Assembly (NCBI GenBank): GCA_016703745.1
Contig: JADJBK010000006.1
Coordinates: 1,116,001-1,180,000 of the forward strand
Length of the DNA: 64,000 nucleotides
From: Nitrosomonas sp.
Lineage (GTDB): Bacteria; Pseudomonadota; Gammaproteobacteria; Burkholderiales; Nitrosomonadaceae
Direction: 5' to 3'
Shown here: in pieces, positions 52,673 to 61,947 of the stretch
Numbering within the stretch: the first letter of the stretch is position 1
How the letters are laid out: the number at the start of each line of letters is the position of its first letter
Translations under genes and position numbers: made by a program
The notes under the pieces: model-generated
The model's input: the letters and a program-made list of their open reading frames with translations, nothing else
Told to the model about the DNA's origin: nothing
Database searches by the model: none

Positions 52673-54721
52673 TCAGTGGATCGCAGGACTTCCGCTCTCG
52701 ATAGCATTGCTCAGCCGTTTAACCAGCTCATGCCAATCGACCAACCGATTATAACCTGTGATATTGATAGCAGGGATGCCACTTCCCTGTACCAGCATGT
52801 AATCTTCAGTCTGGTCAACCGCATACTGGGCGTAGTCGGCAGTTTCGATACCACCCATCTGACAATGATTACCACGTAGCCGACAACGCCAGCCAATTTG
52901 GCTATAACCAAAATCTTTGAAAAACTGCAGAAAACTTCTCTGAATCGTATTAACCGCCGAAGCTCCTCCCAAAGCAGTCAGATTCTGGATAGCCGCCTGA
53001 CTGATACGCTTCCTGTAGCGCCCCGGACTGCTGATAAGCCGCGCATCGAATTGGATCGGCTGCCAGTTTACCAATTCGATGTTATTAATCTCAACATCGA
53101 TACGGCCCTTCATGTTGCCGAACGAATACGCACGGGTCAACAGATCGAGATCAAGATAATGCATTCCGACATCCAGCATAAAATGTGGCGCACGGCCAAG
53201 CGGCTCGATAAGCTTCAGATTTCTGGCAACGGCCACCCCATCAAATATTTCAAAAACCAGTATCCCCTCCATTGTCACCACAGCATCTGCATAGGTCATT
53301 TTAGGAATGGTGCCAGACAAAGTACCAAACATCGGCGTCACACCCAGCGCTTCTGTCAATTTTTCCATTGACAATGGCGCAAGCTTGCCATTGAAATCCC
53401 ATCTCCAGCCGGATGACATTCTGGTCACCTCAAGATGCTCCACTTCGATTTCACCATCCAGCAACGGTATGGTCAGAAACGGCACGCTGAATCCACGTGC
53501 ATGCGTCGTGAAACCAGTCACCATCTTCCCCAGCGGAATACGCAGAATCTCGCCATGAGTCAGATGAATATATCCTTCCTGAGCCTGGCTGCTATGCCAG
53601 GGTATCAACGCATTGATACCGCTAACAGCAAATCTCTCTCGGGCGTCCGTCAGCGCGACATCTTTCAGCTTGAGTACGAGTGATTGATTATTCTCGCCAT
53701 GATAGCGCCAATCGATATCAATATATCCCTGTGCGGCGGTTTCAGCCAATGCGGTATCCATCATCAATGGTTGAACCACGCTGGGGAACAAGGTAGTCAG
53801 CGCCAGTTTTTCTGCCTGCAAACGCATCTGGTGAAATTGCCACTCAGGCCCGCCAACCTCACCTGCGAACAGGAATTTTCCAATACCAGTTAATTGCAGC
53901 TCGCCCTGATCCACGATGAGCCTGTCATTCTCAAACATACCACTGACAGCTAACCGCTGCCCTGCACCCTCGAAATAGAAGGGCTGCCAGAATATCTCAC
54001 CATTTGACCAGGAAAGCTCTCCCTGCCAGTGCCAGACAGATTTTTCTCGTGTTGCCCGTGCGTCAAGCTGCAATATTACATGCTCACCGGCGCGTAACCC
54101 CTGCGCATCACTGAATGCCAGCGCGTTGACCTCAAGGCTCGCCGCCCATGCCGTAATGTTATTTTCATATCCACTGACATCAATCGCGCCATTGACCACG
54201 CCTGCCTGCAGCTGCGGCCAGTGTTTGTTTTGTGGCAACCAGTCTGCCATGACGCGGCTCTGGCCATTAATGATTTGCAGGCGCGCCTGCCATACTGGCT
54301 TTTGCCAGTCGAGTGTCAGACGCCAGCTTTCATGCTGATCCGGGTCAACAATCAGCAGCAACTGCTGCGGGTTTGCGGTATAGCGAAAGATTACCGGTAG
54401 ATTCCTGCCCGCAACATACAACCTGCCTGCATCACAGGCAATCTGACTGCGGGATAGTTGAAAATCCAGGCACTGCAACTTCAGATTACGCCACGTCTTG
54501 TTTTGGATAGTTACCTGACCAATGTTGATTTCAAGCTGCGCGCCCTGCGGGCCGACAACAAGATCAAATTCAAGCGCACCCACATCCAAAACCGGGTGAT
54601 TCATTTTTTCGAGCGTGAAAGCGAAGCGAGGAGCAGCATTGCCAACGGGTGAGAGCAATAGCGCAACCAGCGCCAGCAGCAAATAACGGATAGCCTGTTT
54701 TGCATTATTGCCATCGTTCAT
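52673..54721 (-). CDS. ydbH: YdbH-family AsmA-like intermembrane bridge protein
   Basis: A 682-residue envelope protein with an N-terminal membrane anchor (YLLLALVALLLSPVGNAA) and a long beta-rich body ending in the DUF2125-like C-terminus (GRIDVEINNIELVNWQPIQF, then GGASAVNTIQRSFLQFFKDF). YdbH belongs with TamB and YhdP among AsmA-like proteins that carry phospholipids between membranes. It is shorter than E. coli YdbH (about 880 residues), so its beta-groove may be shorter. It is followed by ynbE and ydbL. Confidence 0.88.
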   Translation of the reverse strand: MNDGNNAKQAIRYLLLALVALLLSPVGNAAPRFAFTLEKMNHPVLDVGALEFDLVVGPQGAQLEINIGQVTIQNKTWRNLKLQCLDFQLSRSQIACDAGRLYVAGRNLPVIFRYTANPQQLLLIVDPDQHESWRLTLDWQKPVWQARLQIINGQSRVMADWLPQNKHWPQLQAGVVNGAIDVSGYENNITAWAASLEVNALAFSDAQGLRAGEHVILQLDARATREKSVWHWQGELSWSNGEIFWQPFYFEGAGQRLAVSGMFENDRLIVDQGELQLTGIGKFLFAGEVGGPEWQFHQMRLQAEKLALTTLFPSVVQPLMMDTALAETAAQGYIDIDWRYHGENNQSLVLKLKDVALTDARERFAVSGINALIPWHSSQAQEGYIHLTHGEILRIPLGKMVTGFTTHARGFSVPFLTIPLLDGEIEVEHLEVTRMSSGWRWDFNGKLAPLSMEKLTEALGVTPMFGTLSGTIPKMTYADAVVTMEGILVFEIFDGVAVARNLKLIEPLGRAPHFMLDVGMHYLDLDLLTRAYSFGNMKGRIDVEINNIELVNWQPIQFDARLISSPGRYRKRISQAAIQNLTALGGASAVNTIQRSFLQFFKDFGYSQIGWRCRLRGNHCQMGGIETADYAQYAVDQTEDYMLVQGSGIPAINITGYNRLVDWHELVKRLSNAIESGSPAIH

Positions 54722-54739
54722 GACGGCTATTGTCCGGGT

Positions 54740-55642
54740 TTATGCGTTATCAGCTGCAAATATACCGGTCGACAGATAACGGTCTCCCCGATCACATACG
54801 ACAAAAACTATGACAGCATGACTGACTTGCTCAGAAATTCTTTGCGCGGCCACCAGTGCGCCACCGGAGGAAATACCCGTAAACAAACCTTCTTCCTGTG
54901 CCAGGCGGCGGGTCATGGTTTCCGCTTCCAGTTGTGAAACCAGCAGGATCCGGTCAACCAGCGCAGGGTCATAAATCTTAGGGAGATAGGCTTGCGGCCA
55001 CTTACGGATGCCCGGAATTTGCGCACCCTCTTCCGGTTGCACACCAATGATTTCAATAGTCGGATTTTTCTCACGAAAGAAACGACTGCAACCCATGATT
55101 GTGCCAGTCGTGCCCATGCTGCTCACGAAATGAGTCACGCGCTCTTCTGTATCCCGCCAGATTTCTGGCGCGGTTCCTTCATAATGCGCCAGCGGATTGT
55201 CCGGATTGGCAAACTGATCCAGAATTACCCCCCTGCCCTGGGCACGCAACTGTTCGGCCACATCCCTGGCCTGCTCCATGCTGCCTTCCTTCGGCGTCAG
55301 AATGATCTCCGCACCAAACGCCGTCATAGCCTGGCGACGCTCGATACTTTGATTTTCCGGCATCACTAAAATCATTTTATAACCCATCATCGCCGCAGTC
55401 ATGGCCAGCGCAATGCCGGTATTGCCACTGGTCGCCTCGATCAAGGTATCGCCAGGCTGGATTTCTCCACGCTGCTGCGCACGCATGATCATGGAAAAGG
55501 CCGGTCGATCCTTGACCGAACCGGCAGGATTATTCCCTTCCAGCTTGGCCAGAATAATATTGCTGGTTTGTCCAGGGATACGCTTGAGTTTAACCAGCGG
55601 CGTATTGCCCACAAAATTCTCGATCGACTTATGCATAGCCAT
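54740..55642 (-). CDS. cysM: Cysteine synthase B
   Basis: A 300-residue PLP-dependent O-acetylserine sulfhydrylase. The Schiff-base lysine is K44 in NNPAGSVKDRPA, the substrate loop is EATSGNTGIALA, and the phosphate-binding loop is SSMGTTGTIMG. The arginine-containing SRFFREKNP and the overall length mark the CysM type, which accepts thiosulfate as well as sulfide. A second start two codons in is possible. Tandem 28-bp repeats lie upstream. Confidence 0.94.
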   Translation of the reverse strand: MAMHKSIENFVGNTPLVKLKRIPGQTSNIILAKLEGNNPAGSVKDRPAFSMIMRAQQRGEIQPGDTLIEATSGNTGIALAMTAAMMGYKMILVMPENQSIERRQAMTAFGAEIILTPKEGSMEQARDVAEQLRAQGRGVILDQFANPDNPLAHYEGTAPEIWRDTEERVTHFVSSMGTTGTIMGCSRFFREKNPTIEIIGVQPEEGAQIPGIRKWPQAYLPKIYDPALVDRILLVSQLEAETMTRRLAQEEGLFTGISSGGALVAAQRISEQVSHAVIVFVVCDRGDRYLSTGIFAADNA

Positions 55643-55669
55643 TATAGTCAGTGGTCAACAAAGCCAAAT

Positions 55670-55725
55670 TATCGCACAGATGTGATGTTTCTCCAGATAT
55701 CGCACAGATGTGATGTTTCTCCAGA
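55670..55725. repeat. Two tandem 28-bp repeats upstream of cysM
   Basis: The unit TATCGCACAGATGTGATG, continuing TTTCTCCAGA, occurs twice without a gap (55670-55697, 55698-55725). Each contains CACAGATGTG, a short dyad. They lie 28-83 bp before the cysM start and could be regulator sites or a replication-slippage duplication. Confidence 0.7.
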
Positions 55726-55979
55726 AAAGGAACGGACAAACTCCAAGGCAACCGGGCTTAAAAAGTCTTAAAAACAGAGACAAGATGAGGCATCAGCCTC
55801 ATCACTATAATCTTGTCGAAGTATGATCATTTCTGGTGTATGCCCTCACGATCTGTGCGGGGTGAACGCCCCAGAATCAGCAGCGTCAATCAATCATACG
55901 GCAGGTCGTGTACCTGACATAGGAATTGGTTACAGTTATACTCTTGTAACAAATCTCTATCCTGGTACGGTAAATTGCG

Positions 55980-58256
55980 ATGACACAAATAAAATGGTTG
56001 TTTCTTCTGATATTCGGCAACCTGTTGATGCTGACAAGCGGCGTGGTAATAGCCGACCCCTGTCGCGCCGATCCAGCCTGCTATAAAGTGGATAGCGCTG
56101 GTTTTGATCACCCACAGCATTTTGTATTTATAGGTGCTGCACCGGGAGACGAGTTGCCACTTTATCCACTGCTGAAGGAACACTGTTCTGAAGAGGGTAA
56201 TTACTGTGCGCTGATTTTTGCAACGCACGGTGAATCCGGGTGCGAGTCGGGCACGGCGATAGCCTGCGCGCAAATACGTGCTGCGGAACTGCGTGAATCT
56301 GCGGAATACGTCAATGCTGATGCATGGTTGCATTCACTGCCTTCCGGCAATACGCTTCCTCTCTTGACACCTGCTCAAATTAAGTCTGCTTATGATGATC
56401 TTGCAAAATCAGCTGGTTTTGATAGCGTTACCGGCTATTTCAAGCTTGCTTTCAGAAAATTACAGCCATTTACGGCACGCCCCCTCACTGTAATCAGCCC
56501 CTACCCGTACCCAAAAACCACGCCGGTTGACCCGATTTTGCTGGCATTAGATGACTCTATCAGTCGCGCAGTAGAGGATCTGAAAGCGGAGGGGATGAAT
56601 ATTCTCCATATTTACGCTGATTCTCAAATAAAACCGGCAGAAAAAACTTTTGTCAGCAGACAGGATGAGTGGTTCCTGGAGTGCAGACCTGGCCCGAAAA
56701 ATCTGGTTAAAACCCATACTGCATTGACACAATTTGATGTATTTCGGTATGGTGCTGACAACATATACCGTTCACAGCTACATCACTTCAGGGAATTCAG
56801 TAACGACCCGCAGCGGTATGAGTTTTGCTATGACCTGACAACGCGTTATTTCAATACGCAACGTAGCAAGAAATTCATGGGTTTTCAGCTGACACGCCCA
56901 GAGCAACTGGATGAGGTCAGTGTTTTCTCCAATGCTTTTTCCTTTTCTCCCAGAAATACCGATGAGGTTACGCATTATCTGAATCGTAATGCCAATCGTA
57001 TGACCCCGGTAATGGTTATCAACCAGTTTATCTTCGAGAACGCACAGTATCTCGTTACTCAACAGGATATCTACCCGCTGATTGAAGCTATCAGATCCTC
57101 CAGTCATACTGGCCCGATTCTGTTTATGCTGGATGAACCGCTCTGGCGCATTCGCGGGGGATGCCTGAACGGAATCGAATCTGCCTGTAATGAAATTACC
57201 CAAAACTATGTCAATACACTGGCAATACTAAGAAAAATCAGCCGTGATCTGAGAAAAGCTTTTCCGCAAGCCGGCCTGATGCATATCGAGGCATTTATTG
57301 AATTACTGTTACAGAAATCGGACAACCCATCAGCCAACGTTATCATGCTTGATGAAGCAGAATACCTGGGTTATGACTGTTATGGCGCGTTCAATGATTG
57401 TGGACTTATCGATTCTTCAGCCGCTTTTGCCGGTATTAAAGGCAGCAGCATTTCTGCAAGTTTTAATGGGGAATACGCTGTTGGCTCCCTCTCGGTTTAC
57501 GCAATCAATGATCCTCAAATAAAGTCCATGCTGATCGAAACTGGACTACCCGATCCCCTGACTGATTATGAACATCTGGGCATAGTCTGTGGTCAATTGC
57601 GAGCGGACTGCACTGGAGTCAGTCTTGCCAGTGTCGCCGGCCGGCCTCAATCTGACTATATCCAGTGGGTACTGGATACGCTACTCACAATGGAGCAGCG
57701 TAGACCAATAGGTCGCAAAATGATACTTGTGCCAGGGTTAATGCAGGATTTCAATTATTTTCCTGACGAAACCAAAGCAATTAATCAGATGAATGCTTTT
57801 CTGGAGGTGCTGGATTCTTCCTCCCTTTTTGGTGCTATGGGAGGCTTCATCTGGGGCGATCTGCAGGAAGGAATTTTTCCTTATATTGGCGCCCGCTCGC
57901 TTGCCAGTGTCAGATCATTAACGGTTGAAGCCTTCCGATCAAGATTAGCAATAAATCCGATAACGCCATCGTTGACAGTTCCGCTGCCTCCCTCTATGAG
58001 TCTGATCGGTGGTACGGGGCGGCGAGGAAATTTTGGGCAGATCAAACTATTCGGAGCACGCCAGGGGGATGTGTATCTGCAAAACGCCGGAATGGATACC
58101 TGCTCCGTCCAGATTGGCGATATTCCGGAGAATATGATGTCCCCCAATCAATTCAACCATATTCACATTGCTCATCTGGAACCACCATTGCGGGTCAAAG
58201 CAAATTGCATTTCCCGGAATCAACATTTTGAGGAAACAGTTGATTTTATTGATTAG
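55980..58256 (+). CDS. Large exported protein with degenerate PIG-L-like N-terminus
   Basis: A 758-residue protein with a signal peptide (hydrophobic residues 5-24, ending VVIA before DPCRADPAC). Residues 45-200 resemble the PIG-L/LmbE deacetylase fold: a strand HFVFIG, then A54-P-G-D-E58 where the family has HPDDE, then ATHGESG and IRAAELRESAEYV. The first zinc histidine is lost. The remaining ~550 residues are unfamiliar, with segments such as ILFMLDEPLW and VIMLDEAEYLGYDCYG that recall the strand ends of a TIM barrel. There are several cysteine pairs, fitting periplasmic disulfides. I cannot name a function. Confidence 0.8.
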   Translation: MTQIKWLFLLIFGNLLMLTSGVVIADPCRADPACYKVDSAGFDHPQHFVFIGAAPGDELPLYPLLKEHCSEEGNYCALIFATHGESGCESGTAIACAQIRAAELRESAEYVNADAWLHSLPSGNTLPLLTPAQIKSAYDDLAKSAGFDSVTGYFKLAFRKLQPFTARPLTVISPYPYPKTTPVDPILLALDDSISRAVEDLKAEGMNILHIYADSQIKPAEKTFVSRQDEWFLECRPGPKNLVKTHTALTQFDVFRYGADNIYRSQLHHFREFSNDPQRYEFCYDLTTRYFNTQRSKKFMGFQLTRPEQLDEVSVFSNAFSFSPRNTDEVTHYLNRNANRMTPVMVINQFIFENAQYLVTQQDIYPLIEAIRSSSHTGPILFMLDEPLWRIRGGCLNGIESACNEITQNYVNTLAILRKISRDLRKAFPQAGLMHIEAFIELLLQKSDNPSANVIMLDEAEYLGYDCYGAFNDCGLIDSSAAFAGIKGSSISASFNGEYAVGSLSVYAINDPQIKSMLIETGLPDPLTDYEHLGIVCGQLRADCTGVSLASVAGRPQSDYIQWVLDTLLTMEQRRPIGRKMILVPGLMQDFNYFPDETKAINQMNAFLEVLDSSSLFGAMGGFIWGDLQEGIFPYIGARSLASVRSLTVEAFRSRLAINPITPSLTVPLPPSMSLIGGTGRRGNFGQIKLFGARQGDVYLQNAGMDTCSVQIGDIPENMMSPNQFNHIHIAHLEPPLRVKANCISRNQHFEETVDFID

Positions 58257-58346
58257 ATTGATCGGAAGCGTTATAGCTGATTGCTCGCCTTTTGACAACG
58301 ATCACCATGAACAGGCGTGATAAATTAACCCATTTTTAGCAGGCTC

Positions 58347-59984
58347 TTAATATCCAGGTTCGTACATCTGTGCTTGCAGGTTGTCAGATAGCTCAACCAC
58401 ATTGAGTGCTTCACCCTGCACAAGCTGGCAGATATTAGCCGCGATCATTTGAGAAACCTTGCGCACCCGAGTGAGGTCGGGATAGATTGAACCCATTGAC
58501 AGCTCTTCCGGCAAGACCATTTGCGCCAGTGTGTTTGCCGCAGCCAGAAACATGCGCTCCGTGACGTGGCTGGCGCCACTTATCATTATTCCCAAGCCTA
58601 TTCCCGGAAAAATATAGGCATTATTGCCCTGTGCTGGATAAAAACGCTGCTCACCGATGACAACCGGTGAAAAAGGACTGCCACTTGCGAAAATGGCGCG
58701 CCCTTCACTCCAGCGGTAAGCCTGTTCTGCGGTACATTCAGTATGTGAAGTGGGATTGGAGAGCGCGATAATGACCGGCTGCCGCTGACACTGCGCCATT
58801 GCGTGGATAACTTCCTCAGTGAATGCGCCTGCTGTGCCGGTCGCGCCGATGAGGACATCCGGCTGGATGCGGGCAATGGCTTCTACAAAACTTACCGTCG
58901 GCTGAGATTGTGCGAATGGTTGAATGCGTGGTTTGATCTGATCCCGGCCCGTGGTCACAAGCCCTTTGCGATCAACGAATGACAGCCTGGATCTTGCTGT
59001 CTCGGCTGGCATGCCTCTGTCGATCAGAGCGGAGAGGATCAATTCGGCAATGCCTGTTGCCGCAGAACCTGTTCCCAACAGCATGATCTTTTGTTCGGTA
59101 AAGGGTTTGTTCGTGATACGGCTGGCAGCGAGGATACCGGCAAGAGTCACGGCAGCAGTACCCTGAATGTCATCATTGAAACATCGATAATGCTCACGAT
59201 AGCGGTCAAGTAGCATGAATGCATGATCGCTGCTGAAATCTTCAAATTGCACCAGAGCCAGTGGATAGATTTGCTGAACTGCGGCAATAAATTCATCTAC
59301 CAGCGATTGGTAAGCCTCACCGGTCAGGCGGGGATGAGGATAGCCCAGGTACAGAGAATCTTCGCGTAGTGACTGGTTATTGGTCCCAACATCAAGCATC
59401 ACTGGCAGACAATAACGAGGATGGATTCCAGCACAGGCTACATATAAAGCAATCTTGCCGATGGCAATACCCATTCCATTTGCACCCAAATCACCCAGCC
59501 CAAGGATGCGCTCACCATCGGTCACAACAATGACGCGCACATCGTCTTCTGACCAGTTATTCAGGATGGCGGCGATGTCACCCCGATCATCAGGTGTAAT
59601 ATAGAAACCCTGTGGTTTTCTAAAAATATGAGCAAATTCGCGACAGGCCTCACCTACCGTGGGCGTATACACAAGAGGCATTATTTCCTCGATATGATCG
59701 ATCAGCATCCGGTAAAACAGGCGTTGGTTTCGCTCCAGAAGATTGTTTAGAAAAATATATTTCTCGATGTTACTCGTTTTTTTGTGTAGATTTTCGAGCA
59801 CCCTTTGCTGTTGCAGCCTAATATTGGTCACTTGATAGGGCAGCAGTCCGCGCAATCTCAGCTGTTCGCGTTCTTCGCGGGTAAAGGCGGTCGATTTGTT
59901 TCGGATGGGATCGTTCAGCAACGCCTTTCCGTACTTTTCCAGAAGTGGTTTCATCACATATTGTTTTTGCACAGGTATCGTCAT
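58347..59984 (-). CDS. maeA: NAD-dependent malic enzyme
   Basis: A 545-residue malic enzyme of the large, MaeA type. It has the N-terminal family signature FYRMLIDHIEEIMPLVYTPT, the catalytic FNDDIQGTAAVTLAG segment (metal and substrate ligands), the dinucleotide motif LLGTGSAATGIAEL and the signature GLGDLGANGMGIAIGK. It decarboxylates malate to pyruvate; NAD preference is inferred from family type. Its start overlaps the stop of the transpeptidase gene by 4 bp. Confidence 0.94.
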   Translation of the reverse strand: MTIPVQKQYVMKPLLEKYGKALLNDPIRNKSTAFTREEREQLRLRGLLPYQVTNIRLQQQRVLENLHKKTSNIEKYIFLNNLLERNQRLFYRMLIDHIEEIMPLVYTPTVGEACREFAHIFRKPQGFYITPDDRGDIAAILNNWSEDDVRVIVVTDGERILGLGDLGANGMGIAIGKIALYVACAGIHPRYCLPVMLDVGTNNQSLREDSLYLGYPHPRLTGEAYQSLVDEFIAAVQQIYPLALVQFEDFSSDHAFMLLDRYREHYRCFNDDIQGTAAVTLAGILAASRITNKPFTEQKIMLLGTGSAATGIAELILSALIDRGMPAETARSRLSFVDRKGLVTTGRDQIKPRIQPFAQSQPTVSFVEAIARIQPDVLIGATGTAGAFTEEVIHAMAQCQRQPVIIALSNPTSHTECTAEQAYRWSEGRAIFASGSPFSPVVIGEQRFYPAQGNNAYIFPGIGLGIMISGASHVTERMFLAAANTLAQMVLPEELSMGSIYPDLTRVRKVSQMIAANICQLVQGEALNVVELSDNLQAQMYEPGY

Positions 59985-60463
59985 TCGGCCTGGATTTCAA
60001 CCCGGGTCCGAATGGGCACCCTCGCGAAAAAATCGAGTAGATCATGATTATGCATTCGGATACAACCGATCGATCCAGGTTTGCCCATCTCAACACTGTC
60101 AGGACTGCCATGGATATAGACATAGCGCCGCATGGTATCCACGCTGCCGAGACGATTGAAACCCGGCTCACAACCAGATAACCACAGAATACGCGTCAGG
60201 ATCCAGTCGCGGCCAACAAAACGCGCGGCCAGCTCCGGTGAGTAGATTTCACCGGTAGGCCGACGCCTTACAAAGACCGTATTGACAGGTTGATGCTCAC
60301 CAATTTTGGCGCGAATAATGTGTGTACCCAGGGGCGTACAGAAACTGCCATACTCTTGCCCAGTTCCTTTTTTGGCTGATGAAATCAGGTATTCCCTGAC
60401 GGGTCGGGCCTGTTTATCGAATACGGTCAATTGCTGACGGGCAATACTGATTATGATGTGCAT
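59981..60463 (-). CDS. L,D-transpeptidase (YkuD domain)
   Basis: A 160-residue protein that is essentially a YkuD catalytic domain. The active site is H118-GSPDS and S-I-G-C134-I-R-M, with conserved residues around GTHIIRA. It has no evident signal peptide, although the first residues MHIIISIARQQL are hydrophobic. Members form 3-3 cross-links or attach lipoproteins to peptidoglycan; a cytoplasmic short form like this has an uncertain role. The 5' end overlaps tadA by 50 bp. Confidence 0.9.
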   Translation of the reverse strand: MHIIISIARQQLTVFDKQARPVREYLISSAKKGTGQEYGSFCTPLGTHIIRAKIGEHQPVNTVFVRRRPTGEIYSPELAARFVGRDWILTRILWLSGCEPGFNRLGSVDTMRRYVYIHGSPDSVEMGKPGSIGCIRMHNHDLLDFFARVPIRTRVEIQAE

Positions 60464-60929
60464 GAGTCTGGTGTTTGCGTCTGGAAATAAAAAATTGTTT
60501 CAGAAGCAGGCTTGCTTCATCTGCGAGTACGCCATGCTCTACTGACAGATGATGGTTGAGGCGTGCGTCAGCCGGCAGGTTGATTATGCTGCCGCAAGCA
60601 CCTGTTTTGGGGTCATGGGCTGCGTAAACCAGTCGCATAATTCTGGCATGAAAGATCGCTCCAATACACATGACACAAGGCTCCAGTGTCACATAAAGGG
60701 TGCAGCCGGGCAATCGGTAATTATTCAGCCGTTGCGCAGCGTTGCGCAACGCCATGATCTCGGCATGGGCTGTCGGATCGGTCAATGTCAATGGGTGATT
60801 ATGTCCATGGCCAATTATTTCACCTTGACAGGTTACAATTGCACCCACTGGAATTTCATTCAGTGCCTGCGCGGTACCGGCAAGAGCGAGTGCCTGTCGC
60901 ATAAAATAATGATCTATTGTTTCCGTCAT
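60414..60929 (-). CDS. tadA: tRNA-specific adenosine deaminase TadA
   Basis: A 171-residue zinc deaminase that makes inosine at the wobble position of tRNA-Arg(ACG). The zinc and catalytic residues are H55-A-E57 (TAHAEIMAL) and P84-C85-x-x-C88 (PCVMCIGA). The DPKTGACGSI segment is typical of TadA. I choose the ATG at 60929 with AGGGAGGA upstream. The C-terminus extends 50 bp into the transpeptidase gene. Confidence 0.94.
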   Translation of the reverse strand: MTETIDHYFMRQALALAGTAQALNEIPVGAIVTCQGEIIGHGHNHPLTLTDPTAHAEIMALRNAAQRLNNYRLPGCTLYVTLEPCVMCIGAIFHARIMRLVYAAHDPKTGACGSIINLPADARLNHHLSVEHGVLADEASLLLKQFFISRRKHQTHAHHNQYCPSAIDRIR

Positions 60930-60987
60930 TGGTTTGCTTGTTCCTCCCTGCCTGTTATATTGTGATAAATTTACTCCACAAACGACC

Positions 60988-61932
60988 ATGACCATCAAAA
61001 TGAATCTGATTCAGCCAACAGTACCCGATGATACGCTTGAGCAAGCAGCAGCAGAACTGCGCACGGTTCGTGACCTGTTACGATTTTCTGTCAGTTACTT
61101 CAACCAGTCTGATCTATTTCTTGGGCATGGTTTGCCATCGGCTTATGATGAAGCTTCACACCTGATTTTACACGCCTTATGTCTGGTTCCGGATCAAATG
61201 GAATTGTTTATGGATGCACGCCTGACTCGGCAGGAACGCACCCGGATTCTGCATCTGATTGAGCGGCGCGTATGCGAAAAAATACCCGCAGCATACCTGA
61301 CACATGAAGCGTGGCTGGGTGATTTTAATTTTTACGTGGATGAACGGGTCATTATTCCACGTTCGTTTATAGCTGAATTACTGCAGACCAACTTATCGCC
61401 ATGGATAACCGAGCCGGACGACATCTATCAGGTGCTGGATCTCTGCACTGGATCAGCCTGCCTGGCAATATTACTGGCACATGCTTTCGAGAATGCGTCA
61501 GTGGATGCTTGTGATATTTCCCTACCTGCGCTGGAAGTCGCACACAGAAACGTCGTTAATTATGACTTGACTGACAAAGTCAACCTGATCTGCTCGGATC
61601 TCTTTGCACAACTGGATGGGAAACGCTATGACCTCATTATCAGCAATCCACCTTACGTCAAGACAGAATCCATGGCCAGCCTGCCTGATGAATACCTCCA
61701 CGAACCTGAAATCGCGCTGGCTGGTGGAATGGATGGCCTGGACGTTATTCGCAATATTGTCAGGCATGCTTCGCATCACCTGACAAAAAATGGGTTGTTG
61801 ATACTGGAAATAGGTCACAATCGTGACACGTTCGAAGAGACATTTCCACAGTTACCCTGTACCTGGCTGGAAACCAGTGGCGGAGACCAGTTTGTGGTGA
61901 TGATCAAGCGCAGTGATTTGCCAGCGGAATAG
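60988..61932 (+). CDS. prmB: Ribosomal protein L3 N5-glutamine methyltransferase PrmB
   Basis: A 314-residue SAM-dependent methyltransferase. The NPPY motif (ISNPPYVKTESMASLPDEY) and motif I (VLDLCTGSACLAILLA) are visible; the ETSGGDQFVVMI end and the EAWLGDFNFYVDERVIIPRS stretch mark PrmB rather than PrmC, which is present separately in this window. It methylates L3. The start is the ATG at 60988, with another in frame four codons later. Confidence 0.9.
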   Translation: MTIKMNLIQPTVPDDTLEQAAAELRTVRDLLRFSVSYFNQSDLFLGHGLPSAYDEASHLILHALCLVPDQMELFMDARLTRQERTRILHLIERRVCEKIPAAYLTHEAWLGDFNFYVDERVIIPRSFIAELLQTNLSPWITEPDDIYQVLDLCTGSACLAILLAHAFENASVDACDISLPALEVAHRNVVNYDLTDKVNLICSDLFAQLDGKRYDLIISNPPYVKTESMASLPDEYLHEPEIALAGGMDGLDVIRNIVRHASHHLTKNGLLILEIGHNRDTFEETFPQLPCTWLETSGGDQFVVMIKRSDLPAE

Positions 61933-61947
61933 GAGATTACCAGGCAA

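Noticed and set aside
58257..58346. Terminator hairpin between the 758-residue protein gene and maeA
   Set aside because: Only a 5-bp CGCCT/AGGCG pairing with a long loop and no T run was found.
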